A stretch of DNA of 64,000 nucleotides from Bin55 sp965220235 (GCA_965220235.1 OZ244815.1:868001-932000); one strand, 5' to 3'. Positions 16,489 through 25,865 are shown, counted from the stretch's first letter. The notes: generated by a model not told the origin, from the sequence alone. Numbers and translations are program-made.

Positions 16489-17976
16489 TCAACGGTTTCG
16501 TGGAAAACCGAGATCAACCGAACTCTCTTCTAGTGTTGACCATCGCGAAGTCACAACCTTGGGACGGGTGAAAAACCTAACGCCGTCTGGACCATAGGTG
16601 CTGGTGTCTCCGAACAGCGAGTCATTCCAACCACCGAAACTGTGGTACCCCACCGGAACTGGGATCGGGACGTTGATGCCGACCATCCCAGCTTCGACTT
16701 CGTCCTGAAACGCTCGGGCAGCACCGCCGTGTCTGGTAAAGATCGCGGCACCGTTACCCCATCGATTGTCTTGAATGAGCTGAAGTGCTTCTTCGTACGT
16801 ATCGGTCCGTACAACACTGAGGACGGGTCCAAAGATCTCGTCCGTGTAAACCGACATGTCGGTTTTGACATGGTCAATCAACGTTGGCGCGAGAAAGTAT
16901 CCATTGCCGTCGAATTTCTGGTTCCGTCCATCGACCACGACAGATGCGCCATCGTCAGCACCTTGTGCGATGTAGCTGGACACCCGTGATCGATGATCAT
17001 CGGTCACGAGGGGACCCATTTCAGACGAAGCATCTGTTCCATCTCCGACGATAAGCTTGGCGATGCGCTCGCGGATCGCTTCAATCAGATCATCCCCAAT
17101 CGCTCCGACTGCGACGAGGACCGATATCGCCATACAGCGTTCGCCAGCTGATCCGTATGCGGCTGAGACAGCGGCATCAGCGGCGACGTCCAGATCAGCA
17201 TCGGGTAGAACGACCATATGGTTTTTAGCGCCGGCGAGCGCTTGGACGCGTTTCCCATTTCTGGTGCCGGTTTCGTAAACGTGCTTCGCGACAGGCGTAG
17301 AACCTACGAAGGAAATGGCTTGAACCGTAGGGTGCTCAAGCAAACTATCAACGGCGACTTTGTCGCCTTGGACAACGTTTAGCACACCGTCCGGAAAACC
17401 GGCTTCATGAAATAGCTCTGCCAACAACAGTGCCGCCGAGGGATCGCGTTCCGACGGCTTGAGCACATAGGTGTTGCCAGCGGCAATCGCGTTGGGTATC
17501 GTCCAAAGAGGCACCATCACGGGAAAGTTAAACGGCGTGATCGCAGCGACTACGCCGAGTGGCTGGCGCAGCGTGTACACGTTAACACCGGTCGCTGCAG
17601 CTTGGTTATACGATCCTTTCAAATGTTGGGCGATACCACAGGCGAACTCGATGTTCTCCAAGCCTCGAGCCACCTCACCGGCTGCGTCGCTGAGGACTTT
17701 TCCGTGTTCTAGCGTGATGGCGCGCGCGAGGTCGTCTGTGCGATCTTCCACGAGATTGCGAAACTGAAACATAAGCTTGGTTCGGGTCGCAATGGATTCG
17801 TGACGCCATTCTTCGAAAGTCTGACTTGCTGCTGCTACCGCCGCGTCGACATCCTCTTTTGAAGCCAGACCGATGTTAGCGGTCTGTTCGCCTGTGGCGG
17901 GATTGAATACGGGACTTGTGCGGTTCGAAGTGGCAATTTCGCTCACGCCATTGATCAGATGGTTGATCTGTTTCAT
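16489..17976 (-). CDS. mmsA: CoA-acylating methylmalonate-semialdehyde dehydrogenase
   Basis: Converts methylmalonate semialdehyde or malonate semialdehyde with NAD+ and CoA to propionyl-CoA or acetyl-CoA in valine, inositol and beta-alanine breakdown. The aldehyde-dehydrogenase fold is complete: ITPFNFPVMVP (about 147), KPSERDP, and the catalytic Cys281 in GSAGERCMAISV, the pattern of the MmsA subfamily. Length is normal (495). It sits inside the rnf cluster between rnfE and an LLM oxidoreductase, with about 100-base gaps on both sides. Malonate-semialdehyde use through reductive pyrimidine degradation is an inference from the LLM neighbour. Confidence 0.9.
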   Translation of the reverse strand: MKQINHLINGVSEIATSNRTSPVFNPATGEQTANIGLASKEDVDAAVAAASQTFEEWRHESIATRTKLMFQFRNLVEDRTDDLARAITLEHGKVLSDAAGEVARGLENIEFACGIAQHLKGSYNQAAATGVNVYTLRQPLGVVAAITPFNFPVMVPLWTIPNAIAAGNTYVLKPSERDPSAALLLAELFHEAGFPDGVLNVVQGDKVAVDSLLEHPTVQAISFVGSTPVAKHVYETGTRNGKRVQALAGAKNHMVVLPDADLDVAADAAVSAAYGSAGERCMAISVLVAVGAIGDDLIEAIRERIAKLIVGDGTDASSEMGPLVTDDHRSRVSSYIAQGADDGASVVVDGRNQKFDGNGYFLAPTLIDHVKTDMSVYTDEIFGPVLSVVRTDTYEEALQLIQDNRWGNGAAIFTRHGGAARAFQDEVEAGMVGINVPIPVPVGYHSFGGWNDSLFGDTSTYGPDGVRFFTRPKVVTSRWSTLEESSVDLGFPRNR

Positions 17977-18074
17977 CGGAAAATCTCACTAAAGGTGTGG
18001 TCGCGTGTCATTGGCGGATGTGCACGAATGGCAGTCTGAACTGTCGTCAATAACGCAATGCCGAGACTCAAAAT

Positions 18075-19082
18075 TTAACCCGCGAGGGAAGGCAATACAT
18101 GGTTTTCGTACGCCTCGAGTGTTTCTTCCTGAGCATCGTGCATTAGATAGATTGCGAATTGGTTGACGCCTGCTTCTTGGAGGATTCTGAGTTTCGCGAT
18201 GTGATTTTCAACTTGGCCTACAACACAGAATCGATCCACAATCTCATCCGGTACAAATTCGGTGGATGGATTACCAGCGCGGCCGTGATGAGAGTAGTCG
18301 TATGTGCCTCGATCCCTAATGTAGTCGGTGAGTTCTCTCGGAACGTCCCCGCCGCCATCTGTCCCATAACGATTGACAATGTCGGCCACATGGTTACCGA
18401 CCATGCCGCCAAGCCATCGAAGTTGCTCGTGTTGATGTTTTAAATCATCACCGACGTATGCAGGCGCGGCGACGCACGTCGTGATGGCTTCGAGATTTCG
18501 GTCGGCCGCAACAGCCGCTTGTTGCACGCTTCCGAGAGTCCATTCGAGGATCTGCGGATCTGCCAGTTGCAGGATAAAGCCGTCGCAGTGACGCCCGATG
18601 CAGTCTAGCGCGCGCGGTCCATAGCCACTGCCCCACATGGGTAAGTCCCAGCCGTCCTTCACCCATTCGAAATGTACTTCGGTACCGTTTATCGAAACGG
18701 TGTTGCCAGCGACCAGGCCTTTGATGACATGCATGGATTCGGTCATCTCTTTGAGCGTTCTTGGTTTTCGGCCAATGTACCGAAGTGCTGAATCGCCTCG
18801 CCCCATGCCGCAGATCGTGCGTGGTCCGTACATGTCATTTAGCGTAGCGAAGAGCGACGCAAGCACCGACCAATCGCGTGTACCTGGATTCGTCACCATG
18901 GGACCGACAACAATCTCTTTGCTTGCGGCTAGCACACTTGAGAGAACGATGAACGGTTCTTGCCACAGTACAGGTGAGTCGTACACCCAAAGATGGGTGA
19001 AACCGTTCGCCTCAGCGCGTTGGGCGAGCTCTACGACTCGCTGGGCAGGTGGGTCCGGCTGAAGAACGAGTCCAAAGTCCAA
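18075..19082 (-). CDS. LLM-class flavin/F420-dependent oxidoreductase
   Basis: A 335-residue luciferase-like TIM-barrel oxidoreductase. MDFGLVLQPDPPAQRVVELA and FTHLWVYDSPVLWQEPF at the N-terminus, GPMVTNPGTRDWSVLAS and ICGMGRGDSALRYIGRKP match the group once modelled as the CPS_4043-type F420-dependent family (from memory). Members are often near pyrimidine-catabolism genes. Whether F420 or FMN is used cannot be told; F420 is unusual in gammaproteobacteria. Start is TTG 19082, 8 bases after AGGA. It lies with mmsA inside the rnf cluster. Confidence 0.75.
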   Translation of the reverse strand: MDFGLVLQPDPPAQRVVELAQRAEANGFTHLWVYDSPVLWQEPFIVLSSVLAASKEIVVGPMVTNPGTRDWSVLASLFATLNDMYGPRTICGMGRGDSALRYIGRKPRTLKEMTESMHVIKGLVAGNTVSINGTEVHFEWVKDGWDLPMWGSGYGPRALDCIGRHCDGFILQLADPQILEWTLGSVQQAAVAADRNLEAITTCVAAPAYVGDDLKHQHEQLRWLGGMVGNHVADIVNRYGTDGGGDVPRELTDYIRDRGTYDYSHHGRAGNPSTEFVPDEIVDRFCVVGQVENHIAKLRILQEAGVNQFAIYLMHDAQEETLEAYENHVLPSLAG

Positions 19083-19191
19083 TGAAGGTGTCCTTCTAAT
19101 CTAAGTGTTGAATTGGGTTTGTACGAGGATTCGGGAGTCTGAAATCGAACCAAATGCGAATTTGGTAGAACCAGAGACGGGAGATTTTGTA

Positions 19192-19695
19192 TCACTCTCC
19201 ATCGGAACAACCCGCCATCGCTTCGATTTGCTGTACGTTTTGTCGTCTCACGGCTTCAAGAACGGCTCGTGTTGTGATGGTTGCCCGACTGACAACGTCA
19301 ATTTCGTCAAGCGGTCGCACGCCGAAGGAACCGATCCAATCATTCGGATCGAGTGCATCGGCAAACCCAGGTGTTTCCCGATGGGAGATCACGCGAACGC
19401 CGACGAGCGATGAACCTAGAAATGCCGTCGCGATCTCCATATCGCCGCCGTAGCCACGGGATGTAGATTTTGAAATCTCGGCGCGATAGTGACATTCTGT
19501 AAGTTGAATTTCGGTCAGATCGAGCTCCTCAATGCGCGAGTCTAAAAGGACACGCAAGCCCTCAAGCTCAATCTCTTGAGCGCGCATCCGGTTTTCCTCA
19601 ATTCTTGGTGTCGTAAAGTGAGCCGTAATGGCGTGCAGACTACCCAATATCGCTGCAACCACGGCGAGAACGAGAATCGGAACAAGCGCTTTCAT
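19192..19695 (-). CDS. rnfG: Rnf complex subunit G, short form
   Basis: Periplasmic-facing subunit with one N-terminal membrane helix (residues 4-24) and covalently bound FMN. GYGGDMEI and VRVISHRETPGFADAL are the family core. The flavinylation site, normally (S/T)GAT, reads S136-R-A-T139 followed by ITTRAVLEAV. From ATG 19695, which overlaps the rnfD stop as ATGA, it is 167 residues against about 205 in E. coli; the loss seems to lie between the DW-GSF segment and the FMN motif. The Thr acceptor is kept, so flavinylation is still plausible. Confidence 0.88.
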   Translation of the reverse strand: MKALVPILVLAVVAAILGSLHAITAHFTTPRIEENRMRAQEIELEGLRVLLDSRIEELDLTEIQLTECHYRAEISKSTSRGYGGDMEIATAFLGSSLVGVRVISHRETPGFADALDPNDWIGSFGVRPLDEIDVVSRATITTRAVLEAVRRQNVQQIEAMAGCSDGE

Positions 19696-20585
19696 GATGT
19701 CGAGGTGCGAGTTCGCCCGATTCGTTCCAGAAGTGGTACGAAGCAATTCGCGAATAAGACCGCAAATGCGAAACCGTCAGGCCAGCTCGAGTATTTTCGA
19801 ATGAGCATCGCGAGCGCGCCGATGCCGAGTGCGTAAACCACGATACCAACACGATTCGACGGTGAAGTGACCGGATCCGTAGCGATAAAAAATGCACTCA
19901 ACATCGTGCCACCAGCGAACCAATTGAACAGCGGCGATCCGTGGCTTGTTGAGCTCCCGCCATCGTCGAGCAAGAATGCGGTAATGCCAATCCCCGCGAT
20001 CACACAGAGCGGTAGCAGTGGCGAGATCACGCGAACCGCGATGAGATAAAGACCGCCGATAAGGAACGCTAGGTTGACCCATTCGTGGTTTGCGGCGCCG
20101 AACGAACCGAATGCTTGGGAGGTCGAAATTTCCTCAATTGTTGTGGATCCACGATGCGCTAATTGCTCCAGTGCTGTCGCCCCGCTGACGGTATCGAACT
20201 CGACGACTAATGCAGGGTAGGCTAGAAGAACGGCCGCGTATCCCGCCATAGCAGGATTGAACACGTTGTTGCCGAGACCACCGAAAGCATGCTTCGCGAT
20301 CGCGACGGCAATGATGGCGGCGACCAAACACACGAACCAGGGTGTGGACGCTGGTAGACACAGACCGATAAGCAATCCTGTGACGGTAGCACTGCCATCG
20401 GCCAAGTCGCGGGCGGAACGGGTGCAAGCAACTTCAGTAACGAGAGCGGCGACGGTCGTCGCGCCGATGACGACCAACGTTTGCCAACCCGATAGTGCGA
20501 CATGAACCGCAATGCCGGGCAATAGAGCGACCATGACATGAACCATGACGCTCGTGGTCGTTCGCTGTCGCCGATCAATCACCAT
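19692..20585 (-). CDS. rnfD: Rnf complex subunit D
   Basis: Integral membrane subunit with covalent FMN and riboflavin/FMN-binding helices. GGLGNNVFNPAMAGY (about 102), the flavinylation motif SGAT (134-137, Thr137 the acceptor) and FIATDPVTSP are present. It has about eight or nine hydrophobic helices. At 297 residues it is shorter than the usual 340-350. It overlaps rnfC upstream by seven bases and rnfG downstream by four, so these are translated as a unit. Confidence 0.93.
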   Translation of the reverse strand: MVIDRRQRTTTSVMVHVMVALLPGIAVHVALSGWQTLVVIGATTVAALVTEVACTRSARDLADGSATVTGLLIGLCLPASTPWFVCLVAAIIAVAIAKHAFGGLGNNVFNPAMAGYAAVLLAYPALVVEFDTVSGATALEQLAHRGSTTIEEISTSQAFGSFGAANHEWVNLAFLIGGLYLIAVRVISPLLPLCVIAGIGITAFLLDDGGSSTSHGSPLFNWFAGGTMLSAFFIATDPVTSPSNRVGIVVYALGIGALAMLIRKYSSWPDGFAFAVLFANCFVPLLERIGRTRTSTS

Positions 20586-21634
20586 TCGTGGCGCGTTCGA
20601 ATGCGTGCTTCCCGAGCGTCGGTTTCTTCAGACAGGTGTTGTGTGAGTCGTTGATTACGACGTTCGAAGCGTTTGTGCGCGCGTTGCTTAAGGCGTCTTG
20701 CACTGGCTTCGAGTTTTCCTTGTCGAATCCAATCCAATAGTGGAATTGCGCTCGGGCATACAACGACGCACGCGCCGCATTCGAAACACGCATCAAAGTG
20801 AGGTTCTAGATCGTCTTGTGGACTGGTGCTTTGTTGCGAACGCAACATCGCTTCGACCGGGAGAGACCGCGGGCATACTTCGTCGCACCAGCCACAATGA
20901 ATGCACGCTCGCGTTAGCTTGCCGCGGTCGTGCGCGACTGCGTTGGTCGTCAGGTCGATCGTCGCATCCCGACGAGCGATCGTTCCCGTTGCGACACTCC
21001 CAAGCCGCAATTGGGATTCATCCGTACTGAACGCGCTGAGCGACGTATTTACATCAACCCAACGATCTTCGTCAAAGACCGTTAGTACGCGATCGGTAGG
21101 GCGATAGCCATCGCGCACTGCTTCGCAAATTGCGAATAGTGTTGCCACATTGAGTACCACGATGCAGTGCTGAGACGGATAGGCCGATGGCGGAATCGTT
21201 CGATCGAACAACGATCTAATCAGCGTGCGTTCTTCGCCGTTCGCAGGATGATCGCTAACGATCTCGCATTTCACATCAGCGATGTCTGATGTTTGAAAGA
21301 TCCGATAGGTTTCGCGGTCTGCGACAGCTAGGGTTAGCTGATCGCACCCAAGACAGTGTCCGACAATGCGTAGACCTTCGATCACCTGACTCAAGTGCTG
21401 TCGCATAAGCGAACGGTCGGCATGGACTCCTGGTTCACACTCCACACCGTTTGCGACTACGTGTTGTGTGCCGTAATGGAGACCGGAAGCTAGTTTCGAC
21501 ACTGTGGGGTAACCTGCGCCGCCCATACCAACAATGCCTGCTTCGTCAATACGCACGAGGATGCTCGACGGCGTCGCACTTGACCAGTCGAGAGGCTCAA
21601 ACTCGGGCGGTGGTCTCGTCGTCCGTTCAAGCAT
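20579..21634 (-). CDS. rnfC: Rnf complex subunit C lacking the N-terminal domain
   Basis: Soluble NADH/FMN-binding subunit. The nucleotide-binding loop GIVGMGGAGYPT is at residues 33-44, NGVECEP follows, and two [4Fe-4S] sites are present (C244/C247/C250/C254 and C283/C286/C289/C293). RnfC normally begins with about 100 residues of barrel-sandwich domain (HP..K, L..H.G, GD.V..GQ); here only about 25 residues precede the flavin-binding region and the long C-terminal repeats of enterobacterial RnfC are also absent. ATG 21634 overlaps rnfB by eight bases, leaving no room for a longer start unless it overlapped rnfB more. Confidence 0.9.
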   Translation of the reverse strand: MLERTTRPPPEFEPLDWSSATPSSILVRIDEAGIVGMGGAGYPTVSKLASGLHYGTQHVVANGVECEPGVHADRSLMRQHLSQVIEGLRIVGHCLGCDQLTLAVADRETYRIFQTSDIADVKCEIVSDHPANGEERTLIRSLFDRTIPPSAYPSQHCIVVLNVATLFAICEAVRDGYRPTDRVLTVFDEDRWVDVNTSLSAFSTDESQLRLGSVATGTIARRDATIDLTTNAVAHDRGKLTRACIHCGWCDEVCPRSLPVEAMLRSQQSTSPQDDLEPHFDACFECGACVVVCPSAIPLLDWIRQGKLEASARRLKQRAHKRFERRNQRLTQHLSEETDAREARIRTRHEW

Positions 21635-22145
21635 GAGCAACTCTTGGATTCAAGTCGATACAGTCAACCGGACACACCGGAACGCAGAGTTCGCATCCGG
21701 TACATTGCTCGAGGATGACCGTATGTGCGAACTGTTCTGCTCCGACGATCGCATCCACTGGACATTCTTTAATGCAGAGGGCACAGCCCACACATTTGGA
21801 TTCATCAATGAAAGCTACAGTGTCAATTGCCATCGTCTCGGACGGTTCGACGATCGGACGGTCCAGTAGTTTTGCGAGTGCAACCGCAGTTTCGCGACCG
21901 CCAGGCGGACAAAGGTCTGTACGTTCTCCGGAAACGACCGCCTCCGCGTAGGGAAGACAACCTGGATAACCGCACTTCGCGCATTGGGTTTGCGGGAGAA
22001 GATCGTTGACGCGATCGGCTAAGCGGTTTACCGGTCGCTTTGACGCAGCCCAACTTGCCAGCAGCAGAATCCCGCCGCCAAATACCGTCGCGAGCAAGGC
22101 GAGTGTCAGCCCTACCCGCAGCGCTTCCTGCAGTACAAGTGACAT
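21627..22145 (-). CDS. rnfB: Rnf complex subunit B
   Basis: Ferredoxin-like subunit anchored by one N-terminal helix (about 12-34). The 4Fe-4S domain has C55-X2-C58-X4-C63 and C79; two bacterial-ferredoxin clusters follow (C118/C121/C124/C128 and C148/C151/C154/C158). At 172 residues it is close to the gammaproteobacterial form. It delivers electrons between the cytosolic donor and the membrane core. Its ATG shares one base with the rnfA stop. Confidence 0.95.
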   Translation of the reverse strand: MSLVLQEALRVGLTLALLATVFGGGILLLASWAASKRPVNRLADRVNDLLPQTQCAKCGYPGCLPYAEAVVSGERTDLCPPGGRETAVALAKLLDRPIVEPSETMAIDTVAFIDESKCVGCALCIKECPVDAIVGAEQFAHTVILEQCTGCELCVPVCPVDCIDLNPRVAHA

Positions 22146-22714
22146 TAGCCCATACCGCGGAATCCCGCGAATGCCAATGCCATGAATCCGGCAGCAAGGA
22201 GTGCTACCGGGGTGCCTCGAAATGCACGGGGTATCGCTTCAGACTGCAATCGTTCACGAAGACTCGCGAACGCAACCAACACTACCCCAAAACCAACAGC
22301 GCCGCCGATTGCATAGACCATGGCTTGGTGCAATGGCAATTCGGCTATGGTCAGCGCAAGTCCAAGAATGGCGCAGTTGCTTGTGATCAAAGGAAGATAG
22401 ATCCCCAAAAGTTGATGTAGTACCGGACTGATCTGACGAATGTAGAGCTCCGTCATTTGTACGACTGAGGCGATCGCAAAGATAAACGCAATGATGCGCA
22501 GATACTCGAGACCCAACGGCACGAGTAAGAAGCTGTACAGCGTGTGTGTCAGTAACGTGGTCAAGATCATGACGAAAGCGGTTGCTAACGTCATGGGAAC
22601 TGCGGTCTCTAACCGTTGGGATGTGCCGACGTACGGACATAAACCGAGAAATTGGACAAGGACGAAGTTGTTTACGAGCGCAATCCCAATGAACAACGCA
22701 AGTAACTCAGACAT
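22145..22714 (-). CDS. rnfA: Rnf complex subunit A
   Basis: Six-helix inner-membrane subunit partnering RnfE. The signature ALVNNFVLVQFLGLCPYVGT at the N-terminus and PLITSNCAILGLAL later carry the two conserved Cys of the intramembrane iron-sulfur centre. 189 residues, standard is about 193. The start lies 14 bases after the metG stop, so metG and rnfABCDG are probably one transcript, which is not the usual arrangement. Confidence 0.95.
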   Translation of the reverse strand: MSELLALFIGIALVNNFVLVQFLGLCPYVGTSQRLETAVPMTLATAFVMILTTLLTHTLYSFLLVPLGLEYLRIIAFIFAIASVVQMTELYIRQISPVLHQLLGIYLPLITSNCAILGLALTIAELPLHQAMVYAIGGAVGFGVVLVAFASLRERLQSEAIPRAFRGTPVALLAAGFMALAFAGFRGMG

Positions 22715-22728
22715 TGTGTGCGACGTGT

Positions 22729-24729
22729 CTAGGTGACGCGCATTCCGGGTTGTGCGCCGTCATCGGGTGCGAGAAGGAATATTTCCGAACCGCCCGGGCC
22801 TGCCGCGAGGACCATCCCTTCACTCACGCCAAATTTCATTTTGCGCGGCTGTAGGTTGGCAACGACGACGGTGCTTCGTCCGATCAACTCGTCTGGGGTG
22901 TACGCAGAACGAATACCTGAGAGTACGGTTCGCTCGTGGTCGCCGACATCAAGTTTGAGGCGTAGCAGCTTGTCCGCACCATCGACAACCTCGGCTTGAA
23001 CGATACGAGCAATTCGCATATCGACTTTCAAGAACTCGTCGATTTGTATATGAGAATCCTCGACTACTGGCTCGTCCGTTTGTACTGATGTTGACTCGTC
23101 GGCGCCGGCCTCGATCATTTTGTTAAACGTTTTGAGTTCGATGCGGTTCAACAGGCGGCCGAACTTGCTCAAACGATGCGAGAGCAGCGGTTGCGTTATG
23201 TTCTCCCAAGTCAGAGAACCCGCGTTCAGGAATTCCTCGGACCGTTCAGTCAAACTTGGCACGATAGGTTTAAGGTAGCCGATGAGCGTACGATAGAAAT
23301 TAATACCCATCGAACAGATGCCTTGGACCTCATCACGACGTTCTGCGTCTTTGATGAGCTGCCACGGTGCCTTGCTTGCCAAGTATTGGTTGCACTTGTC
23401 TGCTAATTCCATCACACTGCGAACGACCCTTCGCGTGTCGCCTTCTTCATACCACGCAGCAATGCGATCTGCTTCGTCGACAAACTCCTGCCACAGTTCC
23501 GGCTCTGCGAGTTCGCTTGATAACGTGTTATCGAAGTGCTTCGCAAGAAATCCTTCGCTACGCGCGGCGATGTTGACGAGCTTACCGACTAGATCACTGT
23601 TTACACGAGATACAAAATCCTCCCGTCCAAAGTCGATATCGCCGGAATTAGGTCCAAGACGTGCGCCTAAGTAGTAACGCAGATAGTCAGGATCGAAAAA
23701 GTCCAAATAGGTTCGCGCAAGTACAAAGGTGCCGCGAGATTTTGACATCTTCTCGCCGTCCATGGTGAGCATCCCATGTACATGAACCTTCAATGGTGTC
23801 CGAAAGTCAGAGTGGTGTAGTACCGATGGCCAAAAGAGGCAATGGAAATTGATGATGTCCTTGCCGATGAAGTGGTGAACTTCACAGTCACTGTCAGGTC
23901 GCCAGAACGCATCGAAGTCGACATCGTTTTTTGTGCACCAATTCTTGAAGCTCGCGAGGTAGCCGATCGGGGCGTCCATCCAAACGTAAAAGAATTTATC
24001 GACGGTATCTGGAATCGGGAATCCGAAATAGGGTGCATCCCGGCTGATATCCCAGCCACGGAGACCACCATCGATCCATTCGGTTAGTTTGTTGGCGATT
24101 TCAGTTTGTTGTGAGCCGTTATGAATGTACTCACGAAGAAACTCGGTGAATTTCGGCAGGTCAACGAAATAGTGCTCTGAGTTTCGGAGAATAGGTGTAG
24201 AGTTGGAGATCGCTGAGACAGGATTTTTTAACTCTCGTGCGTCATACGTGGCACCACAGGCATCGCAGTTGTCGCCGGGTTGATTTGGTGCGCCGCAACT
24301 CGGACAGTCGCCACGCACATTGCGGTCGGCGAGAAACATGTTTCGTTCAGGATCGAACAGCTGTTCGACATCATCCGTGTATATGAAGCCACGATCACGT
24401 AGTCGGGTGTAGATCAGGTTCGAGAAATACTGATTCTCGTCCGAATGGGTGGTGTAGTAGTTGTCGTAGCTGATACCAAATCGTTCAAAGTCAGCAACAT
24501 GCTCAGCGTTGAGGCGATCGATAAGTTCTTCTTCGCCGATACCTTCTTGTTCTGCGAGCAACATCGTCGCGGTTCCATGCGTGTCATCGGCGCAGACGTA
24601 GATGCACTGGTGACCTCGCATACGTTGGAAGCGCACCCATATATCAGTCTGGATATGCTCTAGCAGATGACCCAAGTGAACCGAACCGTTTGCATACGGT
24701 AATGCACTTGTGACGAGGATTCGTCGCAT
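22729..24729 (-). CDS. metG: Methionyl-tRNA synthetase
   Basis: Class I synthetase of the long dimeric form (666 residues). HLGH (residues 18-21) is the HIGH motif, the zinc knuckle is CPSCGAPNQPGDNCDACG, KMSKSRGTF is the KMSKS loop, and the C-terminal tRNA-binding OB domain begins at IDEFLKVDMRIARI. It diverges from apbC across 95 bases that hold a small hairpin (TCTGGC/GCCAGA, 24762-24777). The metG-apbC divergence is common in gammaproteobacteria. Confidence 0.97.
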   Translation of the reverse strand: MRRILVTSALPYANGSVHLGHLLEHIQTDIWVRFQRMRGHQCIYVCADDTHGTATMLLAEQEGIGEEELIDRLNAEHVADFERFGISYDNYYTTHSDENQYFSNLIYTRLRDRGFIYTDDVEQLFDPERNMFLADRNVRGDCPSCGAPNQPGDNCDACGATYDARELKNPVSAISNSTPILRNSEHYFVDLPKFTEFLREYIHNGSQQTEIANKLTEWIDGGLRGWDISRDAPYFGFPIPDTVDKFFYVWMDAPIGYLASFKNWCTKNDVDFDAFWRPDSDCEVHHFIGKDIINFHCLFWPSVLHHSDFRTPLKVHVHGMLTMDGEKMSKSRGTFVLARTYLDFFDPDYLRYYLGARLGPNSGDIDFGREDFVSRVNSDLVGKLVNIAARSEGFLAKHFDNTLSSELAEPELWQEFVDEADRIAAWYEEGDTRRVVRSVMELADKCNQYLASKAPWQLIKDAERRDEVQGICSMGINFYRTLIGYLKPIVPSLTERSEEFLNAGSLTWENITQPLLSHRLSKFGRLLNRIELKTFNKMIEAGADESTSVQTDEPVVEDSHIQIDEFLKVDMRIARIVQAEVVDGADKLLRLKLDVGDHERTVLSGIRSAYTPDELIGRSTVVVANLQPRKMKFGVSEGMVLAAGPGGSEIFLLAPDDGAQPGMRVT

Positions 24730-24824
24730 GGATAAACCGGGTTTTTAGATGTAGAACTTCGTCTGGCAGACGCCAGAGAATTGCAACTATACAATAAGAA
24801 ATTGTTCGAAAGCGACATATTTCC

Positions 24825-25865
24825 TTGGCGCGCCCACTCGAAGAGTTTCCCGACCCGATCCTTGACGTTACATGGGGAGAGCTTGGCGCAGTTCGCCACG
24901 CGGCCAAGCTAGACAACGTTTGGCACGCTGACATAGCGCTTGGTTACCCCGTCGAAGGTTTACAGGACGAATACCGTAAACAGACAGCGGCGTGGTTGGG
25001 CGAGTCCGACATTGTGCTGGACCTTCTTTTCAAGCCTCCCCAGCGTAACGCGTTAGCGGGCGCAAACAATGTCATCGCGGTTGCATCGGGAAAAGGTGGC
25101 GTTGGTAAATCAACGACCGCGGTAAACCTTGCGTTAGCGTTGGCTGACATTGGCGCGAAGGTTGGGATTCTTGATGCAGATATTTACGGTCCAAGCCTGG
25201 GATTGATGCTAGGTGTACCCGTTAATCGAAGACCGGAGGTTAGAGACGGCAAGTTCTTTGTACCTATTCGAGTGCACGGTATTGAGACGATATCCATGAG
25301 CATGCTCGTGACCGATCGCACTCCAATGGTGTGGCGCGGACCGATGGCATCAGGTGCACTCCAACAACTGCTCAAACAGACTTTGTGGTCAGACGTGGAC
25401 TACCTGATTGTCGACATGCCGCCAGGAACCGGCGATATTCAGCTGACATTGTCGCAGCAGGTCGCAGTGAGCGGTGCCGTCATCGTGACAACCCCGCAGA
25501 ACATCGCCCTTGCGGACGCGGTGAAAGGCATCGAGATGTTCCAGAAGGTCAATATCCCGATATTGGGCGTTCTTGAAAACATGAGCTTTTTTGAGTGTGA
25601 CGGATGCGGCAAGCGTCACGAGATCTTTGATAGCGCTGGTGGAACAACGGTGGCTAACGACTATTCGACGCGTCTACTCGGTGAGTTTCCACTTCATCCT
25701 TCGATTCGAGCGAACACGGATGCAGGACACCCGCCAGTCGTTTCAGAACCCGATAGTGAAATTACCAATCTATTTCGCCAAGCTGCACGATTAACTGCGG
25801 CGTCACTGTGGGAACGCGCAAATCAACAGGCCGCAGCGCCTACGATTGCTATCGACAACGAATGA
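24825..25865 (+). CDS. apbC: Iron-sulfur cluster carrier protein ApbC/Mrp
   Basis: ParA-type P-loop ATPase that binds and transfers [4Fe-4S] clusters. The deviant Walker A is SGKGGVGKSTT (about 88-98), and the bridging cysteines are in FECDGCGKRHE. The N-terminal MIP18-like (DUF59) region is short but recognisable. 346 residues. The only usable start is TTG 24825; an in-frame stop lies 30 bases upstream and there is no ATG before the P-loop. The stop overlaps the dcd ATG (ATGA). Confidence 0.92.
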   Translation: MARPLEEFPDPILDVTWGELGAVRHAAKLDNVWHADIALGYPVEGLQDEYRKQTAAWLGESDIVLDLLFKPPQRNALAGANNVIAVASGKGGVGKSTTAVNLALALADIGAKVGILDADIYGPSLGLMLGVPVNRRPEVRDGKFFVPIRVHGIETISMSMLVTDRTPMVWRGPMASGALQQLLKQTLWSDVDYLIVDMPPGTGDIQLTLSQQVAVSGAVIVTTPQNIALADAVKGIEMFQKVNIPILGVLENMSFFECDGCGKRHEIFDSAGGTTVANDYSTRLLGEFPLHPSIRANTDAGHPPVVSEPDSEITNLFRQAARLTAASLWERANQQAAAPTIAIDNE

